Assembly (NCBI GenBank): GCA_001913845.2
Contig: MKGP02000066.1
Span: 1 to 64,000, forward strand
Source of the DNA: Limnothrix sp. CACIAM 69d
GTDB taxonomy: Bacteria > Cyanobacteriota > Cyanobacteriia > CACIAM-69d
DNA: 64,000 bases
Direction: 5' to 3'
Below are positions 1 through 8,161 of this stretch, one piece after another. The position numbers and the translations under genes were made by a program. How positions within the stretch are numbered: the first letter of the stretch is position 1; every line of letters begins with the position of its first letter. The notes under the pieces were generated by a model that made no database searches, was not told where the DNA came from, and was given only the letters and a program-made list of their open reading frames with translations.

Positions 1-50
1 GGGGTTGGGGGATGAGGGCTGTTCGCTGATTCGTGCAGAAGGTCTAATCA

Positions 51-90
51 GTACTGACCAATACTGACCAGTACTGACCAGTACTGACTA
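51..90. repeat. Tandem decamer repeat, four copies
   Basis: Four consecutive 10-base units read GTACTGACCA, ATACTGACCA, GTACTGACCA and GTACTGACTA, so the array differs from a perfect repeat at only two bases. It lies just downstream of the stop codon of the minus-strand VWA gene. Such short tandem repeats are common between cyanobacterial genes. No function can be assigned. Confidence 0.85.
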
Positions 91-117
91 ATGTTGAATC
101 TGCCCAATTGACGATCG

Positions 118-795
118 CTAAACTTCGCTCCAACCTGTGGGAGAAGGGAGGGGAACCTGTTCGCCGGGGCGCGATCGAGACACTTGCTGCATACTGGCCG
201 AAAGCCAGAGAAACAGTTCTTGGAAACTGAGACCTTTGAGCTTCAGGGGCGATCGCACCGTGAGGGATCCCAGCCGCTCCATGTCTGCACCTTCGACACC
301 CACGGCAAAAAAGGCGAGTGCTTTACGGGCTTCTTCGTCGCGAATTCGGGTGGCGGCGGCTCCGAGCACTTCCGCATCATCACTGGGCGCACCGTCAGTA
401 ATTAAGAAAATCCAAGGACGGTAGTAAGCCACGCCATTGCTGCGATACTGGGCTTTACGATCGCGCAGCAAGTCTAAGGCCGCGTGGATTGCAGCTCCCA
501 TGTAGGTCATGCCGCCGGCTCGGAGCCGAGGCGCTTCAAAACTATCGGCCGTCACAAAGTCTTGAAGCACTTCCACCCGATCGGCAAAGGTTGCGATCGC
601 CACTTCCACCCGTTTGGCTGCTAGGGAGTCGCCGTTGAGATCAGCCTGGAAAGCTTGCAAGCCAGCTTCCAGAGCGGTTAAAGGCGCGCCCTGCATGGAG
701 GTTGAGACATCCAGCAGCAGCACGCAAGGGCAGCGCGGCTCTGGGTTTTCTGCGAAGGCGATCGCCTCTTCAAAGTCAAAATTTCCAGACACCAT
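118..795 (-). CDS. VWA (von Willebrand factor A) domain protein, TerY-like
   Basis: A 225-residue single-domain VWA protein. Near the N-terminus the MIDAS metal-binding motif DxSxS is visible in LLLDVSTSMQG. A later TDGAPSDD supplies the conserved Asp of the domain, and the central AGGMTYMGAAI supplies the conserved Thr. No signal peptide is obvious, so it is probably cytoplasmic. Families of this type (TerY-like) bind partner proteins through Mg-dependent contacts; the partner here is unknown. The ATG at 795 is preferred over the longer frame (to 867) because an AGAAG Shine-Dalgarno-like sequence lies about 9 bases upstream and the extra N-terminal residues do not look like VWA sequence. The gene stands alone on its strand. 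Confidence 0.85.
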   Translation of the reverse strand: MVSGNFDFEEAIAFAENPEPRCPCVLLLDVSTSMQGAPLTALEAGLQAFQADLNGDSLAAKRVEVAIATFADRVEVLQDFVTADSFEAPRLRAGGMTYMGAAIHAALDLLRDRKAQYRSNGVAYYRPWIFLITDGAPSDDAEVLGAAATRIRDEEARKALAFFAVGVEGADMERLGSLTVRSPLKLKGLSFQELFLWLSASMQQVSRSRPGEQVPLPSPTGWSEV

Positions 796-1504
796 TAAAA
801 CTTCTAGACACGACGGAAGCGACGAAAATGACTCGGCTAGACTAGGACTCAACCTGAGGATGATCAACCGCTGACTCCCTGTGGACTGCCAGAGCTGACC
901 ACAGCTCTAGTTTTCCAAGCAAGACGAGGTTAGAGTGCATCCCAAGGCCTGATCCGCATCATTGTGTTTGAGGAGTGGGGTCATCACCCAAGCCAATAAC
1001 TTCAGTTATCAACTGTTCCCCACGCACCATTGAGTTTCCCAGACCCGGCTTTTGGGTGTTACTTTCCCCTAGACCCGGTTTGGGGTGATCGGTTCCACTG
1101 GCCACAATCAACTAACTCAATTAGACAACATCAATCCAGTTAGAAAACAGTCAGCCAGCGCCAGTGACTCCTCCAACCCGATCGCCCTGTTCGATCGCCC
1201 TGGTTAATCCAGGCCTTGATCGGGAACCCCGATCGCCACACCCGATCACCACGATTGAGATTTCCTAAGCTTGAGATTTCCGAAGGTTGATACCCCAAAG
1301 GTTTGATTCACTGCACTGGTTGATTGAGTTGATAGGCAGTTTGGATATCCGGTGGGGATCGCTACGATCGGGATCAAGTGTATTTTCCCTTGAACCTTGG
1401 GCAGTGCCAGGGCCGGTTCCGGCTCCCTGTCCATGCCCGATCGTCCCCTTGGCCCCCACGGCCGTTCGGCCTCTCACCTGATTTCTTTACCCACCGCCGC
1501 CCCT
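796..1504. other. Intergenic region between divergent genes; no gene seen
   Basis: About 700 bases between the divergently oriented VWA and glgP genes. It must hold both promoters, but none is convincing by eye. It contains two imperfect 22-base copies around 1036-1058 and 1066-1087 sharing an AGACCCGG core, and several ACTAACTCAATTAGA-like AT-rich stretches near 1110-1150. Short open frames at 1246-1481 on both strands have no recognisable protein character. Confidence 0.6.
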
Positions 1505-4093
1505 ATGACCTCTACCGGACAACCGCTCTCGAATTACACAGAATCATTTGACATTCAGGGAAACTACTGCCCGATTACCGTTCACGTGGAGGACGATCGC
1601 ACCGGGATGGCCCCCGACACGTTGCGGCGTGCCTTTGCCGACAACCTGTACTACATCCAAGGCAAAAACGAACTCACTGCCACGCCCTTTGACTACTACA
1701 TGGCGCTGGCCTACACGGTGCGCGATCGCCTGTTACACCGCTGGATCGCCAGCAACACCACCTACATGCAACAGGACGTGAAAACGGTCTGTTACCTGTC
1801 AGCGGAATTTTTGCTGGGGCGACAGTTGGGCAAGACCATGCTCAACCTGGGGATGTACGAAAAAGCCAAACAGGTGGTGACGGAAGCTGGCTTAGACTTC
1901 AATCACCTGTTGGAATTGGAGCCAGAACCGGGGCTTGGCAACGGCGGTTTGGGTCGGCTGGCGGCTTGCTTTTTGGACTCGCTAGCCACCTTAGAGATTC
2001 CGGCGATCGGCTACGGTATCCGCTACGAATTTGGCATCTTTGATCAGCGAATCGAAGATGGGGCCCAGGTGGAGCGGCCCGATAAATGGCTGCGGTTCGG
2101 CAATCCCTGGGAAATTCGCCACCCGGAATTGACCGTGGAAGTGGGCTTTGGGGGGCACACGGAACAGTACGTGGACGAGCATGGCCATGGCCGTTGTCGC
2201 TGGGTTCCGGCCCGACGCATTTTGGGCACGCCCCATGATGTGCCGATCGCGGGGTACAACAACAACACCGTCAGCACCCTGCGCCTGTGGAAGGCCAGCG
2301 CCAGTGAAGAGTTTAATTTCCAGGTGTTCGATCGGGGTGACTACACCGGAGCCGTGGCCGACCAAATCTTGTCGGAAAACATCTCCAAGGTGCTTTACCC
2401 CAACGACAACACGGCCCAAGGGAAGCAACTGCGCTTTGAGCAGCAATACTTCTTCGTGAGCTGTTCCCTGCAAGACGCAATCAACCGCTACCGGCGCGAT
2501 CGGCGGCGGGGGTTGGAATACCTGCACGAAAGCATCGCCATTCAGCTCAACGACACCCACCCCGCGATCGCCGTGGCCGAACTGATGCGGTTACTGATCG
2601 ATCGCTACGATTTGGGCTGGAACCGCGCTTGGCACGTCACCCGCCAATGTTTGGCCTACACCAATCACACCCTGTTGATGGAAGCCCTGGAACGTTGGCC
2701 CGTCAACCTGTTTGAGCGGCTCCTGCCCCGCCACTTGGAAATCATCTACGAAATCAACCAGCGCTTCTTGGACGAAGTGCGGCTGCAATATCCCCACGAC
2801 GAAGCCCGCGCCGGTCGGATGTCTTTGATTCAAGAAAATCCAGAGCGGATGGTGCGGATGGCCCATCTGGCCTGCGTTGGCAGCCATGCGATCAATGGGG
2901 TTGCGGCCTTGCACACAGACTTGTTGCAAAAGCATGTCCTCAACGACTTCTACACCTTCTGGCCCGAAAAGTTCCAGAACAAAACCAATGGCGTAACGCC
3001 CCGCCGTTGGCTGCTGTTGGCCAATCCTCGGCTGTCCAAGCTGTTTACGGAAAAAATTGGGGACGATCGCTGGGTCAAGGATCTGGAGTTGTTGCAATCT
3101 CTGGAGCCGTTGGCGAATGATCCCGAATTCCGACACCGCTGGGCCGAAATCAAACAGGCCAACAAGCGGGAACTAGCGGACTATCTGTTGCTGTACAACG
3201 ATTTGGAAGTGGATCCCCGAGCCATTTTCGATATCCAGGTGAAGCGGATTCACGAATACAAGCGGCAACTGCTGGACATTTTGTACGTGATCTCGCTCTA
3301 CCAACAGCTCAAGCAAAATCCCAGCATGGATTTGCATCCTCGGGTGTTTATCTTTGCGGGCAAGGCGGCCCCTGGCTATTACCTGGCCAAACTGATCATC
3401 CGATTGATCAACGGTGTGGCGGAGGTGGTGAACAATGACACCTCGATCGCCCGGCGGTTGCAGGTGGCCTTTGTGGCCAACTATTCCGTATCCTTGGGCC
3501 AGCGCATCTATCCGGCGGCGGATCTGTCGGAGCAAATTTCCACGGCGGGCAAGGAAGCCTCCGGTACGGGAAATATGAAGTTTGCGCTCAACGGGGCCCT
3601 GACGATCGGGACGTTGGATGGGGCAAACATCGAAATTCGCGAAGCCGTGGGGCCCGATAACTTCTTCCTGTTTGGGCTAACGGAAGCGGAAGTGGTGGCC
3701 CTCAAGGTCGAAGGCTACGATCCCATGGGCTACTACTACGGTGATCCGGAAATTCAAGGGGTCTTGAATGCGATCGCTGAGGGACAATTCAGCCGGGGCG
3801 ATCGGGAGTTGTTCCGCCCCCTGCTTGATGCCCTGCTCTATCGGGATGAGTACATGGTCTTGGCGGACTACCGTGCTTATGCTGAAGCCCAAAGCAAGGT
3901 CGATCGGGCCTATCGCGATCGGGAATGGTGGACAAAATCCTCAATTCTCAATTCCGTGCGGATGGGTCGCTTCTCCAGCGATCGCACCATTCGGGAATAT
4001 TGCCGCGATATTTGGCATGTGTCGCCCGTGCCCGTGTCCCTGGAGACCTATTCCCAATCTAATGCCGGGCTGAAAGTCAGCAACAATACCTAG
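1505..4093 (+). CDS. glgP: Glycogen/starch/alpha-glucan phosphorylase
   Basis: An 862-residue GT35 phosphorylase that releases glucose-1-phosphate from glycogen using pyridoxal phosphate. The signature EASGTGNMKFALN ends in the PLP-binding lysine (about K692), followed by NGALTIGTLDGANIEI. Other family blocks are YLSAEFLLGRQL, EPGLGNGGLGRLAACFLDS, QLNDTHPAIAVAELMR and FQNKTNGVTPRRWL. Length matches bacterial homologues. The frame is open back to 1397, but the ATG at 1505 (MTSTGQPLSNYTESF) is chosen because upstream residues are low-complexity and the usual family start lies here. A hairpin terminator follows about 40 bases after the stop. The biosynthetic counterpart glgC lies at 32.4 kb. Confidence 0.97.
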   Translation: MTSTGQPLSNYTESFDIQGNYCPITVHVEDDRTGMAPDTLRRAFADNLYYIQGKNELTATPFDYYMALAYTVRDRLLHRWIASNTTYMQQDVKTVCYLSAEFLLGRQLGKTMLNLGMYEKAKQVVTEAGLDFNHLLELEPEPGLGNGGLGRLAACFLDSLATLEIPAIGYGIRYEFGIFDQRIEDGAQVERPDKWLRFGNPWEIRHPELTVEVGFGGHTEQYVDEHGHGRCRWVPARRILGTPHDVPIAGYNNNTVSTLRLWKASASEEFNFQVFDRGDYTGAVADQILSENISKVLYPNDNTAQGKQLRFEQQYFFVSCSLQDAINRYRRDRRRGLEYLHESIAIQLNDTHPAIAVAELMRLLIDRYDLGWNRAWHVTRQCLAYTNHTLLMEALERWPVNLFERLLPRHLEIIYEINQRFLDEVRLQYPHDEARAGRMSLIQENPERMVRMAHLACVGSHAINGVAALHTDLLQKHVLNDFYTFWPEKFQNKTNGVTPRRWLLLANPRLSKLFTEKIGDDRWVKDLELLQSLEPLANDPEFRHRWAEIKQANKRELADYLLLYNDLEVDPRAIFDIQVKRIHEYKRQLLDILYVISLYQQLKQNPSMDLHPRVFIFAGKAAPGYYLAKLIIRLINGVAEVVNNDTSIARRLQVAFVANYSVSLGQRIYPAADLSEQISTAGKEASGTGNMKFALNGALTIGTLDGANIEIREAVGPDNFFLFGLTEAEVVALKVEGYDPMGYYYGDPEIQGVLNAIAEGQFSRGDRELFRPLLDALLYRDEYMVLADYRAYAEAQSKVDRAYRDREWWTKSSILNSVRMGRFSSDRTIREYCRDIWHVSPVPVSLETYSQSNAGLKVSNNT

Positions 4094-4130
4094 CGAATCC
4101 CGCTGATCTCTTCTAGGTATCCCCTATCTC

Positions 4131-4164
4131 AACACCGCCCGATCGCAAGATTTGGCGGTGTTTT
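4131..4164 (+). terminator. Rho-independent terminator of glgP
   Basis: Perfect 9-bp stem AACACCGCC / GGCGGTGTT with a 14-base loop, followed directly by TTGT, about 40 bases after the glgP stop codon. Confidence 0.8.
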
Positions 4165-4369
4165 GTCGGTTTATATCTATGGGAATAGAATCCCAATTTG
4201 AAACCCAAGGTTTAAGCAAAGTTCAAATAGAACAAGAAATACTCATGGAGAAAGTCAGTATAATTTTCTATTAATTGTTCATTAAAATAATCGGCATTCA
4301 TCGTTTTCATCAAATACAGTCAGTTCAAGACCTTTCAGCACATCTATCCAAACTCTATCAACATTTGCT

Positions 4370-4429
4370 TTGTAGCATTAATTACATCGCCCAGACAATA
4401 TTAAGACCTGCCTTGTAGCATTAATTACA
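4370..4429 (+). promoter_or_regulatory. Two tandem NtcA-like binding sites upstream of the histidine kinase
   Basis: The 17-base sequence TTGTAGCATTAATTACA occurs twice, at 4370-4386 and 4413-4429, exactly 43 bases apart (about four helical turns). Each contains TGTA-N8-TACA, the consensus of the cyanobacterial global nitrogen regulator NtcA. A TATTCT (TAN3T) box lies at 4442-4447, 13 bases after the second site, closer than the roughly 22 bases typical of NtcA-activated promoters. Activation at the classical position is therefore not certain. The rest of the gap between glgP and the kinase (4165-4515) is AT-rich, with a weak GGGA-N6-TCCC hairpin near 4190 and no gene. Confidence 0.55.
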
Positions 4430-4515
4430 CTGCTCATCACCTATTCTGCGCTCTCTTTCCTAAAAACGAGGCTCGGTCATTGGACATTAATTCTCCCTGT
4501 TCTCAGGAACCAGTC

Positions 4516-5943
4516 ATGGTTACCAATAATAATGCTGCTGCGTTTAATATCAACGCAAATGCATTTCATGACCTCCAAAATGCCAACAGCCTGGGTGGAA
4601 AAGCAGAAGGGAATGACAAAACCTTTGACGCTTGGTTGGGCGACTGGGAATATGCGATCGATCGAACGGCAATTGTGGCCATTACCGATCACAAGGGTCA
4701 AATCATCTATGCCAATGACTATTTCTGTAAGCTTTCAAAATACGAACTCTCAGAATTGATGGGGCAGAATCATCGAATTCTGAACTCTGGTCATCACTCT
4801 GCGGAATTTTTCACGGAACTATGGCAAACCATTTCGCGGGGAAAAATCTGGCGCGGCGAAATTAAAAATCGCGCCAAGGATGGCTCGGAATATTGGGTCC
4901 ACACCACGATTGTGCCAATTGTGAATCAGCGAGGAAAACCCGTGCGCTATTTGTCAGTGCGCACGGATATTACCGATCGCAAGCGCATTGAAGAGGCCCT
5001 GCAAGCATCAGAACTGGCCCTGCGGCAACGGAACGAAGAATTGCAAAAAGCCCTGGCGGATTTGAAGGCAGCCCAAGCGCAAATCGTGCAACAGGAAAAA
5101 ATGTCGAGCCTGGGGCAAATGGTGGCCGGCGTTGCCCACGAAATTAATAACCCCTTGAATTTCATTGCGGCGAATATCAGTCCTGCCCAAACCTACACGA
5201 AAGAACTGGTGCAGTTGGTGGAGCTATATCGCAGAAGCTATCCCCAGCCAACGCCAGAAATTACTGCCAAAATTGAAGAAATTGACTTGGATTTCATGGA
5301 ATCCGATCTCTTGGATATTTTGAATTCCATGAAGTTGGGCACTCACCGAATTTGTGGAATCGTGAAGTCATTGCGCACGTTTTCACGCTTGGATGAAGCA
5401 GAGTTGAAATTAGCAAATCTGCATGATGGATTAGACAGTGCGCTGACCATTTTGGGTCATCGTTTAAAAGCCCATGATGATCGCCCTGAAATTCAGGTCT
5501 TGCGGCAATATGGTTCGCTGCCCAGCGTGATGTGCTATTCGGGCAATATGAACCAGGTGTTTATGAATATTTTGGTGAATGCGGTTGATGCGATCGAGGA
5601 CTATCACCAGCAGCTCAAGCAGGGATCGATGCATCCTCGTTCTAGCGATGTAATTCCCTACAGTATTCAGATCAGCACATGCCTAAGTGATCAAGATTGG
5701 GTCGAAGTGCAAATTACGGACAGTGGTTTGGGCATGAATTCCAAAACGATGGAGCATATTTTTGACCCCTTTTTCACCACCAAGCCGATCGGGAAAGGCA
5801 CGGGTTTAGGCCTTTCCGTCAGCTATCAAATCATTGTCGATCGCCATCAGGGCGAGCTGATTTGCACCTCTGAACCCGGTGATGGCACTACTTTTCTGAT
5901 TCGTATTCCCGTGACACCACCCCAAGGCTCATTCACGTCCTAA
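4516..5943 (+). CDS. PAS-domain sensor histidine kinase
   Basis: A 475-residue soluble sensor kinase. An N-terminal PAS/PAC module (about residues 45-160; NDYFCKLSKYELSELMGQNH and the PAC-type VRYLSVRTDITDRKR) is followed by a coiled coil (about 165-195). A HisKA-like region has the phosphoacceptor in GVAHEINNPLNF (H208). The HATPase_c domain has an N-box NILVNAVDAIE, G1 DSGLGM, F-box FDPFFTTK and G2 GKGTGLGLS. No transmembrane segment is seen. The ATG at 4516 has AGGA seven bases upstream; a TTG at 4480 would add 12 residues. No response regulator is adjacent, so the partner is unknown. The tandem NtcA-like sites upstream hint at nitrogen control. The stop codon TAA directly abuts a MITE-like element. 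Confidence 0.92.
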   Translation: MVTNNNAAAFNINANAFHDLQNANSLGGKAEGNDKTFDAWLGDWEYAIDRTAIVAITDHKGQIIYANDYFCKLSKYELSELMGQNHRILNSGHHSAEFFTELWQTISRGKIWRGEIKNRAKDGSEYWVHTTIVPIVNQRGKPVRYLSVRTDITDRKRIEEALQASELALRQRNEELQKALADLKAAQAQIVQQEKMSSLGQMVAGVAHEINNPLNFIAANISPAQTYTKELVQLVELYRRSYPQPTPEITAKIEEIDLDFMESDLLDILNSMKLGTHRICGIVKSLRTFSRLDEAELKLANLHDGLDSALTILGHRLKAHDDRPEIQVLRQYGSLPSVMCYSGNMNQVFMNILVNAVDAIEDYHQQLKQGSMHPRSSDVIPYSIQISTCLSDQDWVEVQITDSGLGMNSKTMEHIFDPFFTTKPIGKGTGLGLSVSYQIIVDRHQGELICTSEPGDGTTFLIRIPVTPPQGSFTS

Positions 5944-6070
5944 GAGGATGTCTGAGAAGTATCTTGCAGTACGGGCTAAAGGTTAATGGTCGTGGAAGGG
6001 GCTTAAGCCCCTTGTCTACATCGATCCCTGGGGCGTACAGAGTAGTAATTTGGGCTTTTCAGACATCCTC
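5944..6070. mobile_element. MITE-like palindromic element (family A, copy 1)
   Basis: A 127-bp non-coding element with inverted ends GAGGATGTCTGA / TCAGACATCCTC and a central 18-bp palindrome AAGGGGCTTAAGCCCCTT at 5996-6013. It is flanked by TAA on both sides (5941-5943 and 6071-6073). The left TAA is the stop codon of the histidine kinase, so the element begins immediately after it. Its reverse complement aligns closely to the element at 46744-47013, and a diverged relative sits after aspS at 20173-20303. The central hairpin could terminate transcription of the convergent genes on both sides. Confidence 0.8.
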
Positions 6071-6088
6071 TAAGGCGCTGTTTTGTGC

Positions 6089-8053
6089 TTACCACCACCA
6101 GCGCAATCCTTGGGCTTTCATGTGTTCACGCACCAAGGAAAACCGATTTTGGGGCACAATTTCGGCCGCAATTAAACTCTTGGGTTGCCGGTGCAACCAA
6201 CCGGCGATCGAGCCAGCAGCGGCCCCCGAACTCCATTCGCTGTAGTGAATGCGGGTGACCCCGTTCACGATGTGGGAAACGGCGATCGCCTTGCCACCAA
6301 TCAACAAATTATCCACACCCCGAGGAATGAGCGCCTCGATCGGGACAGCCACCGGGCGCACATGGGCAATATCCGCACTGGCGTTGGTGGCCTCGCCGGG
6401 GTCTTCCCAGTTGCGATAGGCACAGCCCTGAATATCAATGTCGTAATGCACCATGGAGATTGAGGTGGCGGAAAAGTCGCGCATATTCTCAATGCCCCGA
6501 TGCACGTCGTTTTCCCGAATCATGAAGGCATTTTGGCGATAGGCACTGCGGCCCAAAATGCGTCGCCCTTCGCGGATATAGGGCATTAGGCTCAAGCCCG
6601 ATCGCGTCCCCATGGGCGTATTCGGCCCCGCCAAATGCATCAGGGGAAATTCTTTTGTGGCCAGGGTTTTCAGCACCCATTCTGAAAAAATGAGCGCCCG
6701 CTCCTCGCCGTGATGTAAGGCTTCCGTGGAAACGCCGCCCATCCAGTTGCGGTACTGATCCGTATCCATTAGCCGATCGCCCGTCAGGATCAAAGGCGGG
6801 TTCATCAGGTTCCAGTTGTTGCCATAGCCCCAATTGATCATGGCCATGTCCCCGGGGCTGGGCTTGCCGGTAATTCGGTTATCCAGCCGCATACTCACGA
6901 TCCGCCGATACTTGAAAAAGCTGCGATCGAGAAAGGGTGGAAAGCCCCAGAGGGAAAAGGTGCGCTGGTGTTCGTGCTTGGGGAAAGTGGGTTGCAGTTG
7001 GCCCAGTTGCTTGAGGCTGCGGCCCTCATCATTGGCGATCGCCACCACAAAGGGAAACGTAAAGGCCTGGGTGCATTGGGGGTTGTCCCAATTGGCCGCA
7101 TTCGGTTCACCCAAGGTGCGGCGCGATTCCGATCCCAATCGGTGTGGCACACGGGCCCAGGCCACCAGCTCACCGGTATCCGTGGCATCAATCACCGTGA
7201 ATCGCTTGCCCGGCAATGGTTCTAGGCGAATGGGTGTTTTCCGAAACGTGTCATCACTGTTCCAGGAATACCAGGCCGGCAATTCCTGAGACAAGCGACC
7301 CGAGGGCACATAGTCCGCCCGAGGTGTGCGCCGCACTGCGTAAATCGCCGTAATATTGCGGCCCGTTGCATCAAAAGCCGCGCCCTTGAAGGCCGTGGCA
7401 CTGCTCCAGCGGCTGCCGGGAGCCAATTGGGCAGCCGCCGCCAACGCCTCTCGCGCAGCCACATCGCCGGCCGAAGCGGGAAAGCATAGGGAACCAACCC
7501 AGCAGCTATCCACCTCGCGCACAGTTTTGATCGGTTGGTTGCGATCGGCCCAGCGTGGAATCTTCACCGGTTGGCGATAGATGCGCGATTTAAAGGCTTT
7601 CCAGCTTTCCGAGAGGTTCCCGGCCAAAATCATGTCCGCCGACTCATCGATCGCGGACACGCCTTGGGTGCTAATTTGCCCTCCAATCCAGGGGGACACC
7701 TCAATCACGCAGGTTCGCGCGCCCGATTGCATGGCGTGAACGGCGGCCCCCACACCCCCCAAGGATCCACCCACCACCACCACTTCACATTGCCAAACCT
7801 CTTGGGCTTGGGGCAGGGGCGACAACACGGGCCGGCCATTGCTGCCAAAGGAAGCCGTGATCCGTAGCTCGTTGGCCAAATCCTTGGCGGGGCCCGGGGT
7901 GACGCTGAGGGGTTGCAGATCGTTCGGCGGTGGCAACTGTGAGTTGATGGCATCGGGGCGATCGAACGCGGCCAGGGTTGCGCCCGCCACAACAACCCCC
8001 AGCCCCAGAGTCACTTGTCCAAACCGTTGCCACAACCCAATCAGTCGCTGCAT
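6089..8053 (-). CDS. FAD-dependent oxidoreductase, membrane-anchored or exported
   Basis: A 654-residue FAD_oxidored-type protein. Residues 14-30 form a hydrophobic segment (VTLGLGVVVAGATLAAF), a signal peptide or anchor. A linker and a Rossmann dinucleotide-binding unit follow at 91-118 (VVVVGGSLGGVGAAVHA, closing with CVIE for the ribose-binding acid). The C-terminal part has the second FAD-contacting block (LLIGGKAIAVSHIVNGVTRIHYSEWSSGAAAG cut into conserved GG and G-A-AG segments). Such proteins resemble the FAD-dependent oxidoreductases grouped with xanthan lyase-type domains; the substrate is unknown. It is convergent with the histidine kinase, separated only by the MITE-like element. 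A DUF2079 gene lies upstream on the same strand with a gap of about 110 bases, so they may or may not be cotranscribed. Confidence 0.82.
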   Translation of the reverse strand: MQRLIGLWQRFGQVTLGLGVVVAGATLAAFDRPDAINSQLPPPNDLQPLSVTPGPAKDLANELRITASFGSNGRPVLSPLPQAQEVWQCEVVVVGGSLGGVGAAVHAMQSGARTCVIEVSPWIGGQISTQGVSAIDESADMILAGNLSESWKAFKSRIYRQPVKIPRWADRNQPIKTVREVDSCWVGSLCFPASAGDVAAREALAAAAQLAPGSRWSSATAFKGAAFDATGRNITAIYAVRRTPRADYVPSGRLSQELPAWYSWNSDDTFRKTPIRLEPLPGKRFTVIDATDTGELVAWARVPHRLGSESRRTLGEPNAANWDNPQCTQAFTFPFVVAIANDEGRSLKQLGQLQPTFPKHEHQRTFSLWGFPPFLDRSFFKYRRIVSMRLDNRITGKPSPGDMAMINWGYGNNWNLMNPPLILTGDRLMDTDQYRNWMGGVSTEALHHGEERALIFSEWVLKTLATKEFPLMHLAGPNTPMGTRSGLSLMPYIREGRRILGRSAYRQNAFMIRENDVHRGIENMRDFSATSISMVHYDIDIQGCAYRNWEDPGEATNASADIAHVRPVAVPIEALIPRGVDNLLIGGKAIAVSHIVNGVTRIHYSEWSSGAAAGSIAGWLHRQPKSLIAAEIVPQNRFSLVREHMKAQGLRWWW

Positions 8054-8161
8054 GTTGCCGTCTTATCCTTGGTTGCCAAAAGGCGAGGGGGATGGAAAAG
8101 GGTGCGATCGCCCGCGAAAATCACAGAAATTAATGCTGACTTGCGATGCGCTCGTACTAGG

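Noticed and set aside
1246-1481. Three short overlapping frames upstream of glgP
   Set aside because: Short, mutually overlapping on both strands, and lying in the likely promoter region; no coding character.
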